Under the pieces are notes generated by a model. The model saw only the letters and a program-made list of their open reading frames with translations, made no database searches and had not been told where the DNA came from. Source: Cliona cf. orientalis (Eukaryota > Porifera > Demospongiae > Clionaida > Clionaidae). From it: a stretch of DNA of 64,000 nucleotides. Made by a program: the position numbers and the translations under genes. The stretch spans positions 4,712,001-4,776,000 of the forward strand of contig OZ005695.1 of NCBI GenBank assembly GCA_963930775.1, in the 5' to 3' direction. Of the stretch, positions 12,663-24,700 are shown piece after piece. The number at the start of each line of letters is the position of its first letter. Positions within the stretch are counted from its first letter, which is position 1.

Positions 12663-13543
12663 CAGAGCTGTCGTATGTGTTGGCATAGGATAGGTTGGTG
12701 GGGCATTAGAAGTAGTTACTAAAATATTTGAACCATACGTACTGTTCATTGTTCATGCTCGCCTTTGTACTGTCTTTGTATTTGATAAATGGTTTCCTTG
12801 TTATAGCGATAATGAACAGCAAATAAATCACAGTATGCTTAAATTATGATAACATGAACTCTTGACCAGATGCCCGGTAGCTAAACAGTAAATGACGAAG
12901 GAACCAAGCACATGTAGCTATGCTATACACGTAAATGTCAGACTATTTCATCCTTAATTAACTCTTATGGCCATAATATAAAACACACTTTCTATCCATC
13001 AAACCCCACAGTGTTAATTGTTAGGACTGTACCATTCATGTTCTGGTGAACATGCAATACCGTGCACGTTACATGTACATGTACTTGCACAGATGTTGAG
13101 TCCTTAATCCCACCCCTACCCCTACCCCTAACCTTACCTGGTATATAATATGCTAAGCATTCCTGGACACTTGAGCAGGCTGTATAGGGGGGTATCACAA
13201 ACAATGACAGCCAATGATTCTGGAATAGTTTTTTCCAACCATAATAATAGTAATATTATCATCCATGGATTATCCATTATGAAAATTGAGGCCTGTGTTT
13301 AGATTAATGACATGTCTTTTGGTTTGGGACTGAGGATGTGTTTAGCTGTGATTACCTATGGAGACAGCACCACTGCCCACCAGTTGTGATGGTGGTAGAT
13401 AGATAGATATGCAATTTGGACGCTATGGTATTGGGTCATACTAAACTCAGCCGTATGTCTTACATACCTGTGGTCACTCTACTACTGTTATGCTATTCCT
13501 CTCTCTCTCTCACACACATGCGCACACACACTACTTTTGACAG

Positions 13544-13632
13544 GAGGACAGTGAGCATTTGCAGAATGGGCATCTGGTTCAGTGTGGTCAGTTGCATTGA
13601 CTTAGTGTAAAGTAGTGGGCCTTTGCCGTGCA
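13544..13632 (+). promoter_or_regulatory. 5' leader of the large gene with a 14-codon upstream ORF
   Basis: A pyrimidine-rich tract ends at TTTTGACAG (acceptor G at 13543). The leader then contains an upstream ATG at 13566 that opens 14 codons and stops at 13608-13610, 22 bases before the main ATG at 13633. The main frame has a stop and a GTG upstream of that ATG, so 13633 is the first usable start. An upstream ORF this close could reduce initiation at the main start. Confidence 0.45.
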
Positions 13633-16600
13633 ATGGCCAATATCTATGTCCCTTACATATATCCCCTTATTATCTATAATATCAATGCTAACAATAATGA
13701 CCAACCCAGTGCACCGTATCCTCTAACCCTAAGAAATCAGCCAGCTACGTCAGCATTTATCGTCCCCAATACCATAACTACAGTTATTGAAGAGAGTAGA
13801 AGTCAACCAAGTGGTCCACAAGTACCAATAGATAATTCTCTAATAGGTGATAATTCCCATATCAAAGTTGAAGTGCGTAGAGACACCAAAGAAACAGAAG
13901 CAGTCATGAGTGAGCCTGACAAACCTATCACTAGAACTCAACGAAGGAAGAGAGGTCTAGACACTGATGTTACCTCTCCCACAGTGGACGAGGCAGAGCC
14001 TTCTGCCAAGCGAAAGCCAAAGGGCAGGGGAGGCAAGAGGAGGAGGGGTCGCAGAGAGGCACCGAAAAAACTCCCAGGTACAAGCTTGAATATTTGTTCC
14101 AACTGTGGCACAGTGGCTGACAAAATCAAAGCTAAAAAGTGCAAAAACTGCCAGAAGTTCTTTTTTGAACACTGGGCCAAGCGTTGCAGGATCCCTCCCT
14201 GTCCAAACTGTCATTTCAGCCGGAAATCTCGCGGCTGTGAGGTTGTGCCCCAGTTCTGTGAGCGGTGCGGCCACCCTCTGAAGAGTGATGCCAAGATGGA
14301 TGGGGAACAGGGAGGTTCTGTTGGAGAAGCAAGTAGTGTCATCACTGAGGGAGAAAGTACCTCAGATACATCCTCGTTTCAACTCTCGGAAGACTTCCAC
14401 GACATTGACAATCTGTCGCAGTCTGAAGATGACGATGACGAAAGTGTGCTGGAGGATGATATTGAGAAGGATTCATCTCTCACCATTGCTGACATCAGGA
14501 AGGCAGAACAGAGTGGTCTTAGTGAATCATGTGACCGGACTGATGAACCATGTGACATAAGCGACAAGTCACATGATATTAGTGATGAAGCAATCGATGC
14601 TCACGACAAGTCACGTGACAGCAGTGTTGAAACCAGCGATAAGTCACAGAATATTGTGGGTGAGGAGGACACTGACAATAAAGCAGCGCAAGAATGTACT
14701 GAGAGTGACTCGAGAGAAAAATCACATGATGATGCTGACGATATGCATGAAACTAGTGAAAAGTCATGTGATGATACTCGACCTCAGGCCGATAAAGAAA
14801 CAATATTGACCACGACTGAGGCAGTTGAGAAACAGAGCTCCCTTGGAGTAGATAAGGAACCAGAGGACAACAACAATGATAATTCTGATGATCAGGCTGA
14901 AGTAGTTCCATCAGCTCAAACACCAGATGAATATGATGAAACCACTAGTACGGAAACCAGTGTAGTTAAGGTTGAGGTACATGAAAGTGCTTCCTGTTCA
15001 GCTGCAGTTGATTCGTCTCCCTGCAGCCCGCTGGAAGCAACATCCAAGGCAGACGCAGACCTACAGCAATCAAAGGATTCAGTTGATACAACTGACACAG
15101 GAAAGATCATCAGTTTATCAGACACCAGTCTTCCAGTGGAATCTGATTCCCAGTCAGAGGCTGCCTGTGATTCCAGAACAGAATCCAGTGTTGATGCAAG
15201 CTCAGCCCCACTGCAAGAGGACCCCTCTGAAGAACAACCTCCAGCTGCAACCAGTGAGACACAGTCTGACAAATCAACTGAAGTACGTGTAGAGCCACCT
15301 ACAGACACTACTGATGGTGAAAAGGAACAGCCACATCAAGATGCTCTGGAAGAGCAGTCTCAAGACTCCTTGACACTTGATGCTGGCAAAATGGAAGTAG
15401 AGCCCTCTGGAGTGGAACGTCAAGCACCCAGAGAAGAGGAAACTCCCAGCAAAGAAGAGGATGATGATGGTGGGACCAAGCAGGAAGTCACTTCCATCAG
15501 GTGCTCATCACCTACTAGATTTGATGAACATGTGGGAGCTAATATGGCAGAAGCAGGGTCATCTTTGTCAGTTGTTCCAATCTCTATGCAAGAAAATCCT
15601 GCCTACTTTGAAGGCCAAGAGACACTGCCTCCTTCAAGTGCAGCTGCCCTTTCCACTCCTACTAACACGCCTGGAAAGAAATCCAAGCGAGTAGACTCTC
15701 CAAGTCTGACAAAGTCAAAGGGAAAATCATTGAAGAAGTCATCTACTAAACCTACAGAGAAGAAATCACCAAAGAAGAGAAGCAAGAAGAAGGCATCCAT
15801 TGAAACCACGCCAGACACTGCTACCACTACAGCGAGTGGGGGTGGCCCTCTACTGGTTGCTCGTCCTCCCCAGCATGAGGACACTAATGGGGCACCACAA
15901 AAGAAGATAAAAATGGAAGAGCCTGCCAGCTCACCACCTACTATACCATCTGTTTCACTAATCTCCTCATCTGAGGTGGGCCCCCTACAATCAACTTCTA
16001 TGGTGATGCGGAGTGAATCAAATGTTGCACAGTTGCTGAAGCCATTGGCAACACTGACTACTGATAGTATGGTTGCTGGGCTATTGAACAACTTGGTGGA
16101 GAGACTGAACCAGAAGCAGCTTGAAGAGAATCCATCCAGCCCTCTAGGACAGGGACTGCAGCCTCCTCCTCCTCCTCCTCCTCCTCCTGCTCCTCAACCA
16201 GAAACCAATGGCAAACAACTTAACCAGCAGATTAAACAGACACAGGAGCATTGCCAGGAGTTGATCAACCAGGCAGCTATGCAGCTACTGAATCCCAACG
16301 GTGGTGCAACGGGAAATGGCCCTCACCTACTGCCCTCTACCATCCAACTGCCACAGAAGAGAGCTGTATCCGAGATAGCTGAACCTGCCGCAGATGGAGC
16401 TGACCTCTTGCCCACATTGAGCAAGAGGTTCAAGACCTCTACTCAAGACCATCCCACAGAAGAAAAGATATCTTCAGCTGGCACACCATCCCCATCTGCT
16501 GTGGACAATAGGTCTATTGCAGAAATGGAGCAGTCGGTGAATAATGATAGCCATCGTGCATCTCAGGAGCAGACCACTGCAGCTACTAGATCAAGTGTGA

Positions 16601-18733
16601 TTCAGTCCTCATCAAAGCTTTTCCCTCGCTCAGCCTCCCTGCCCCCTCAGCTTGTCCCCTCATCAAGCTTAGTCCGGCGGGAGAGTGACGATGATGGTTT
16701 CCCTCTCTCATCCACACCTTGCCTCCCTCACGCACTACTTCCACCTCCTCTCAAGCCAAGCTCTCCCAGTGTGGGTGCTGGTCCCACTGCAGCAGCCATC
16801 CCCCTGCCACCTCCAGTCCTTAGTAGCTCAGAACCCATACCGATGGTGTCTCTTCCATCACTGGTCTCTGGACCTGCCCCTCCTCAACTAAAACCAGTCT
16901 CTGATACTCTTACTACTTCCACTGTCATGGAAGACAGGCCACCTAGTTCCCAGTCTTCAGTCATTATGAGAGTGGGGCCTTCTGGTAGTATAAGTATGTC
17001 TGAAGAGCCTGCTAGTTCTGGTAGTAGTCAAATCACAGGTTCCGATCCACTCCAATCTTCTAAGGCTAGTGGTTCTCATTCCCTCTCTCTGTCCACCAGT
17101 CCTGCTCCTGGTAGCTTTCATAGGTTGGAGATTGGCTCACCTCCTCCTGTTTCGGGCCAGCCGAACAAAATTAGAGTTTCTCTTTTGAAGCCAGAGCCAA
17201 GCAGCGAAGTAGCAGCGGTGATATCAACTGCTGGTTCAAGTAATGGCAGTGGAGTGCCGTCTCCCTCAGATGGTGCCCCTTCTCCAGTCACTGCTGGTGG
17301 CTCTATGGCAATTGGAGGCAAGTTTCAGAATTTTGCCCTTGCTCCAAATCTCTCAGTTATTGCTACAGTTGAAACTCAATCCAAGACACAAGTGTCCTCC
17401 TCTCCCCAGCCACAACAGGTATCCACGCTCTCTCCTGCAAATAGTGATAGTAGTTCAGATTCTAAACCAAAGTCAGACACTCAAGAGCTTCAAAAAACCA
17501 CTGAAGACAAGTACCAGACTGGTAGTCAAGACTCGAGCCGACAGTGCACCCCTGAAGACATAGAAGAACTGAGCTGCCTTCAGAAGAGAATCTCCACCGC
17601 TCTCGCTAGCAGCTCCACTTCAGCTGGATCCCCAAGCCCCACCCCTATGAGTCAAGCACAGCTCCTGCAGCCACAGGTCCCATCACTAGTCGGTCCCATT
17701 CCAACAACATCCTTGCAAGGTCCCATTCCCAATCTGCCTATCCAAGGTAGACCTGGTGCTGTCAGCGTTACCGTTATCAAGAGCTCGTCTCAGATTGAAT
17801 CAGACTCTCTGTTTTCCAATGCTGGTGTTCAAGCCACCGATGACAGAAGTCCTGGTCCGCTGGGCACTGGAGCCAGCTTTGGTGCAAAATTACCCGGCTT
17901 ATCTGCAATAGCATCTCTTCCTTCCCCATTGACTGCTCAGGGTCTCCTTCAGCCACCATTGAGTGGTAAAGACCCTACTACTGGTGGTCTGCCTTCTGTT
18001 GGTGTTCAGGCAGCAGCGCCTACTTCAAATTATAGAAAAATAGCACCAAGAAAGCCAGGACAATCAGGCCTAGTGACAATACAGGTGTGTAACACCATAC
18101 CTAACAGCAACTCTGTAACTGCAGCAAAGATGAGTTCTCAATCCGTTGGAGTTGGTACAGAACCATCAGCCTCCCAGGCCAGCAATGTCCGGATGAGTCC
18201 AGGTATTCTTCGGCCCAGGCCCAGTGCTCAGATTGGAGGAGTGCTTGTGACCCCACAGCCTCCAGCTGGAGTGGCGAGTCCCCACCTACAGCCCAACGGC
18301 CAGGGGGTTCTCAGGAAGCCTACCTCCCTGAGTGGAGGGAATGGTGCAGACGCTAGCCTGTTTCCCAGCTCTCCTTCTAGTAGGTCTGTCTATGTCACTA
18401 AGCTCTACTCTAATGTGCCAGCAACTGCTACCACTCAGGCTGGACCACAGGGCTACAATCCACCTCGTATCCGGCCTAGTTTGAAAGAGTTGTCATCACC
18501 TGCTTTTGAGGAAGCTCTGCTATCAGCTTCGAAGCAGAGCACTAAACAGACCCCTCAGCAGGAGGAAGAGGAGGAGGAGGTGGAGAGGGAGAAAGAGAAA
18601 CCATTGAAAAAAAAGAGAGGTGGTAGGGGGAAGGCAAAGGAGGGGGGAGGAGGGGGCAAGTCGCCAGGAAAGAGCAAGAAGAACAAGGGCAAAACTCAAG
18701 CAGATAAGGGAGAGAAGTTTGCAACAGATGAAG
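13633..18733 (+). CDS. First coding exon of the large gene, 1,700 codons, mostly disordered
   Basis: This single 5,101-nt exon encodes a basic segment (KRKPKGRGGKRRRGRR) and then a zinc module: CSNCG, 10 residues, CKNC, then CRIPPCPNC and CERCG, about residues 155-216. Next come acidic DDDDES/DKS-type repeats (about 265-420), lysine clusters (about 680-720), a nine-proline run (about 845) and very long S/T/P-rich sequence. The zinc spacing resembles small zinc ribbons of the UPF0547 kind by pattern only. The exon ends in phase 1 at GAAG|GTAAAT; reading through would stop at 18897, so the splice is needed. The composition suggests a scaffold with many phosphorylation sites. It lies outside the duplicated block, so copy B has no counterpart in this window. 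Confidence 0.85.
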
Positions 18734-21700
18734 GTAAATGGATGTATAATGTATATTTTTGTAATAATGACCATGAGGTATGGTATACATGTACATGTAT
18801 GCATATACAAAATGTACATGTATGGGCAATCAGTGTCTTTATAATGGCTCGCTCTCTCTCTCCCCATCCCTCCCTTCCTCTTTCTTTGCAGCAGTAGCCC
18901 GGCTTATGAGTGAGGAAATTTTGGACAGTGAGTCTGATCAGATCAGTGAGACTGGAAGCCACAGTGGCAACAAGAAGAAACCCAGCACACCAGGTTAGTT
19001 ATGATCAAGCTCTTGTGCTGTTAAAACGTATTCCTTATGTATGTACATATGCATGTCACTGCAGTGGAACCTCTATCCCTTTACATATGAAGCCCACTAT
19101 GCATGCACTATCCCAACTACGTAAAGAAGTGTACTCAACTACCCATGAAATGAGGCCCCTTCCTTTATGGTTACGGGTGATAGTTTGCATCTAGAAATTT
19201 TCGCGAGTAACAAGCTACCTTAGTGTCACTAAAGTTAATTACACCTTAATTTAGCGAATTTGGCGACCTTTACCCAATTCGCTAAATTAAGATGAGGCCA
19301 AATATTTTTCAAGATGTATTATTCATGACATTGTATTGTGGTACATCCAAAATCGCTAAATTAAAGTGTAGCTAAATCCTCTCTCCTGAAAATCGCTAAA
19401 TTAAAGTGCAGTTAACTTTAGTGACACTAAGGTATTTGTATCTCCACAAGGGAAGTAGCTATGAAGCCGAAAAAAAAACAAAAAAAACAAAATTATAGCT
19501 AACATGATGATGGAGACAGCTGTCACAACATTGAAGTGACCTTGCTGTCGCAAAAATCAGGCACGAACTCTTTCGTCAAGTTTTACCTAGACAAAGGGAT
19601 CTAGTCTACTATCTACAGCTTATTTATGAAGTACTTCACTTACTCCAGTGCTGAAGCCGGTTCCCAAGTTCATAGAGCCTCCACAGAGGGAAAGCTACAC
19701 AAAAGAAGGTAATTTACACCAAGCATAATTGCGGACCAGGTCGTTACACGGCTGTCTAGCTGCTTTCTGACAGGTGGCCTTCAAATTTACACCAACTCCA
19801 GCCCTGCCCAGATATCTGAATAATAAGATAAACATTTCCTTACGGTCAAAAGAGAAGCCATCTACGCGAAACTTGACGCAGAGTTTTCATTTGCAGTTCG
19901 CTTTGGTATACTCCATTATTCACTATGGGAAATGCCCGTGCATGGGCGAACTGTCACCCGTAACCTTAATCGGAATGCTTTTCCCAGATTATCTGGAATA
20001 CAGGGGTTCCACTATACTCTCTTGGCACTATGACTGTGTATGCCTGCATACTGTATGTTATTATAGTTACCAGTGAATATATGAGTGCATTTCCATACAA
20101 ATGTCATTGGGATATTTTTGTGGCTTTCATTTGAATGTTGCATTGTAGTGCTTCCACCAGGGACTTGTAAACAATGACAATAGTGATAGGCCGTTCTTGG
20201 CCAATCCTGTCATGGCTATGTATTATGTTGTGTGAGTAGTTATCATATCAGGCTTCCCATTATCCATTGCTCTGGTGCTTGCAAAGATTTTGCTGTTGCA
20301 TGTTACAGTAATATATTGCAGTGGTTAACAAGGTTACAGTTAGGTTGGGGGTTAATTAATTTGCCAATTATTTGTACCAATAATTATTTATTTTTGAGCA
20401 TCCTGAAATCACATGCTAGTTACATGTACAAACAAAAAGTACAAATAAAGAGTTAGAGAGAGTAACTTTCTGGAGATCTTGTAGAATCTGACTTGTAGAG
20501 CCAAACCTGGTTTCCGTAGAGAATGAATGCTCGGTAGTTGCATGATTTACACCATTGCGCTCTCCCTTCCTCCCTCCCTCTCCCTCTCCCTCTCCCCCTC
20601 CCCCTCCCCTCTCCCTCCCTCCTTCCTCCCTCCCTCCCTCTCCCTCTCCCTTCCTCCCCCTCCCCCTCCCCCTCCCCTCTCCCCCCTCCTTCCTCCCTCC
20701 CTCTCTCTCTCCCCCCTCCCCTCTCTCTCAGGTCATGGTGATAAGGGTGAGGCTGGTGAGTCTGTGGATGAAGTTGGTGAGAGGAATGACAATGAAGAGG
20801 ATCAGGGTGAGAGAGGAGGCGATGGAGACAAACCAACCAAGAAGAATAAAAATGGCAAGACAGGTACTGTATCAATGTACTGTAGCTAATATTCAATTAC
20901 ATTTGCGTATGTTCATACTGTAAACATTTGTGAGTAATAGGTTTTGGCCAGAGTATCACACAGTACCTCTATTTGCATGTACTGGATAATAGCAGTACTG
21001 TTACCTTGCTGTACATGTACATGTAGTAAGCATGTGACAAATCCTCTTCATTGAACTTTTCTCTTCATCTACATGTACATGTACATCAATTCTTTTCTGG
21101 TTTTGTGCGTGGGTTTGCTTAGTTTCCTGTTGAAGTTCCCTTCCAGTACACAGTGCAAGGAAAGCAGTGTACTCAATGACAGTATGTCATGTCATGTAGA
21201 GAGTAGATAGTGCATTATGAGTGTTATTGTGAACCTGTTTGTGGTTGTATTGTATAAACAAATACAGTCAAATCTAAGTTAAGTTAACCCTTATCCCACC
21301 AAATTACTTGAATGACTTCCCAGTTGACATTAGTTAAGCACTTGACAATGAGTTGCAGGTAGTGTTGTATGTGTTCTGTAGGTGGTAAGAAGGACTCCAT
21401 GAAGCTGGTCCTCTACTCCGTCAAGCTCAAAGGTATCACTGGACTCAGAATACTAAGACACAATAGTGACTGTGTGTATGCATACAATGTACATACTATC
21501 TAATGCTTGTACACTATTATAGCTGTATAATTATTGCCAGTGGTTCAATCGTGTCTAGCTACCTTCTCTATCATAGCATCTACACAAGGAAATGTTTTAA
21601 TTCACCAAGATAGGATACTAAGCACGTTACGCACACATACACTATACATAATACATACGAGCACTGGTATATTGACATAATTTATGTGTACATTGCTGTA

Positions 21701-24700
21701 TTCCTAGATATTAAATTTTAGGTGTTTGGTCTAGTTTGGTCCAGGATGGAATGGCAGAATTATTGTGTATACATATACCATTATGTTGCTGCTCTACATG
21801 GGAAGATTTTGATATACAGATGATGATATGAATTTCTACATGTGTACAGATTGCTTCTTGCATCACATGCTGTGGCAGGACTATCGTGTGGTGCTGCTGG
21901 TCCCACTCACTGCTTCAGGAGGACTCAAGGTACTCCAATTATTGACATGTACATACCATAGAACCTGCATGCTTAATACCATAGTGTCCCGAGTAAGCAC
22001 TCATGGGTGCTTAAACGTTACTGGCCAGTGGTGTGTCCAGGATTTATTGTGGGGGGTGCTAAGCCAATCGCGAGCGAATCGCGTGCGCAAAATTTTAAGC
22101 CACGCCCCTCGCTAACGCGTTCTTGAAGATAGCTGGCTGACAAAGAAGGCTGTTTTGGCCAAGTAGCGACGAGAAAGAGTTGTTTAGAGAGCGTATTTTA
22201 GAGGCCAGTAAGTTTATTATTGGTTTTGGCTACCAATTGTTGATTATCAGCATAAACAGTTGGGCCACTGAGCTACTGATCTGGCTGTTCTGCTAGAGCT
22301 GAGGGGGGTGCTCGAGCACCCGGAGCCCCCCTTGGACACGCCACTGCTGGCCCACGTGGGCACTTGTCCAGGATATGTAAATATCATAAATTTGTATGGA
22401 GGCTGCTACATTGACCGCATGAAACGCAGTGCATAGGTGCTTACCCAGGAGTGGGTGCTTGCCCAGGACACTACCGTAATCCCACGGGCTTGTAACAGTA
22501 AATGGAAAGGTAGTATGCACCTATCAAATTAGTGTTGTGCACCTGTGTACAGAATGTGGGTGTGGCTGCTAATGATTGCAATCATGCTTGAACTATAGTA
22601 CCATAAGTACAGCGTAGGAATACAGAATGTACATGTAGCATGTCATGTGATTGGTGTACAAGATAGCATGTTTTCGAATGGCAATGCATTATCTGCTCTT
22701 TAAACTGGTGTGCACATCTCCCCTTGCACATGTGTGTGAGGTAATAAAGCTGGCCTGCGCTATTTTATCTGAGCTAAGCATGTGCGTATTTATGCATGCG
22801 TACGCAGCATGCCATGACTGATCTGAAGTTTGGAAGCTATACTATGCTGTCATATTTGTCTCTGTGATTGAAGATTTGTCGAGAGTCGGTCTTAGACATC
22901 TCTGTGATCGGGGCAACATAGAGTGTGTATGCACTACATTGATGATCCTTTACCCTATGCCAGACATCTGTGATTGGGGCAACAAACTGTGTACGCACTG
23001 TATTGATGACCCTTTACCCTATGCACCATTACTAATATGCAGCTACTTTTCATAATACTTGCCAATCATAATACTAATATTTAAATTTTCAAGTATGGAA
23101 TTACTATTGGCAAAATTTTATTTTTATTATGCATGATTAACCCTCGGCGCATGCGCGAGGGTTACGGTAGTTGGTCTGTGTGTCTGTCTGTCTGTCTGTT
23201 ATCACGCTAGCTGCTACATACCTCGTTTGCGAGTCCAATTTGCGGTGATGTAAGGTTCCTTATGGCGTTCCAAATCCATGATTTGTGTGGATTTCTCCGA
23301 AAACGCTTTGTTCGCCAGTTTTGGCGTCATTTGCCAATTCTAAGCTTCTTGACTTTGCCCGAGCTAGCGATAGCATGACTTAACGTATAAATAGGTTGTG
23401 CGCTATATACGGTATGTATGTCTATTAATCCTCAGCGCATGCGTGGTTGCATCAATCCTGTTGCTCAGTCCACTGGAGAGCTTTTGACGATCGTTGGGAT
23501 GACAGTGGCTTCTTTTCAACTCTAACTTTAAGGCTTAGCTGCCAATTGCCATGTGTATTCTTGTGGTACTTTTTGACTCTCTGGCTTGTATGCATGCATG
23601 GCATTACAGTGCTTGAACCCAAGTGAGTTGCGATAGCTACTGTTTGGACATGCAATGTTGCGCAGTGTGCTTCAGTCTTGTGCCAAGTGTCAGTGTGGAG
23701 TTCGATACAATATACCAGGGTTGTTACTGCTGTGAGCCGTTGAACCTTGAATAACACTGCTGTGCATTAGCCTCGTCCCCAATCCTAGTAGTCTCACCCC
23801 GGCGGCCCACAGCCCTTTAGCTATCCCCTTGTCTGCATGCAATTGTTAAATCATGTAGCTAATGTCATGCAACGCGCCGAGGGTTTTGTGCTCGAGAGAG
23901 CTCTAGTTAATGTAAGTTGTTCATGTATGCTAGTTCCCTATATACACTCCTGGTATGACTAAACCAGTTTCATTATTAAATTTTCATCTTGTGTTGATTG
24001 AACACCAGTTCATGCTTCACTGACGTCACGTTGGTAGTCAACCGAGTCAAATGATTGCAATTTGTGATAGCGAAAAGAGTCATTCTCATCATCCTCCTCG
24101 GGAGACTGTATAGTCTGGCGATCTACACTCTGTTGCCATGACAATGGAGTGACTCCACCCCTTGCTTGATCCTGAGCTAGACTGTATTCCTCCAGTGGCA
24201 GTAAGAGGCTTGATGTGAGTAAACCTATCACTAGGACAACTTCAAAACCAACCTGAAAGTTGGGAGAGGAGATGAGGCGCCTCTGTATTATGCTTATGGC
24301 GAGGAGTTCAATGGAATAAGCAATAAATGCAAGAAAAATACGTCCAGTTTTAACAATTGCTACGAGAGAATTCAGTTTTGTTTTGTACCAGCATTTCTTG
24401 TCATCCGATGATTGAAGGAAATTTTCAAAGGTGGAATCGATGGTGGCAAGAGCCAGCGAAAAGGTTGTTCTTAATACCAGCAGCATAAGTGAGAGCAGCC
24501 CTCCAAACCTACTGAGAATCGCTAGGAGGTCAAACCTCAGCTGAAAACATTGAAATCCCTCCACATAGTTGGATACGCTCTCACTGTTCCAGTAGGAGCA
24601 GTCATCAATGGGCTGATCAGTTGGCATGGCAAAGTCAACTGCAGAGGAGTTATCACTCAGCTGTGGATAGCAACTAGTACCAACTTCAACGCTACAAGTG

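Larger units (their letters stand above)
7995..13543 (+). other. Probable 5' intron or intergenic DNA, transposon-rich
   Basis: No exon with conserved content was found here. Besides the elements listed separately (10372-10563, 11245-11424, 11445-11840, 12245-12662), it holds AT-rich unique DNA and a C-rich CCCTACCCCTACCCCTAACC run near 13110. Some unassigned repeat ends (for example the AGAGCTCGAGCTCTAG palindrome near 10580) look like fragments of the TTAA family. Confidence 0.5.
18994..20731 (+). other. Intron holding a nested inverted-repeat element
   Basis: The intron carries the 0.95-kb element at 19062-20013 and ends in the long pyrimidine tract at 20559-20730. Nothing coding was recognised between them. 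Confidence 0.7.

Noticed and set aside
13105-13135. Telomere-like CCCTACCCCTAACC run
   Set aside because: It is short and irregular, with no (CCCTAA)n array.
13615-13632. Start of the giant protein at 13615
   Set aside because: The codon at 13615 is GTG. The first ATG in frame is 13633, and nothing supports non-ATG initiation.
15603-16091. Antisense 162-codon frame in the giant exon (also 14916-15308, 13957-14274)
   Set aside because: They are shadows of the disordered S/T/P-rich plus-strand frame, with no splice signals or domains of their own.
20453-20923. Several Pro/Ser/Leu- or Arg/Glu/Gly-rich frames on both strands
   Set aside because: They arise from the pyrimidine tract; only 20732-20863 is coding, in the spliced frame.
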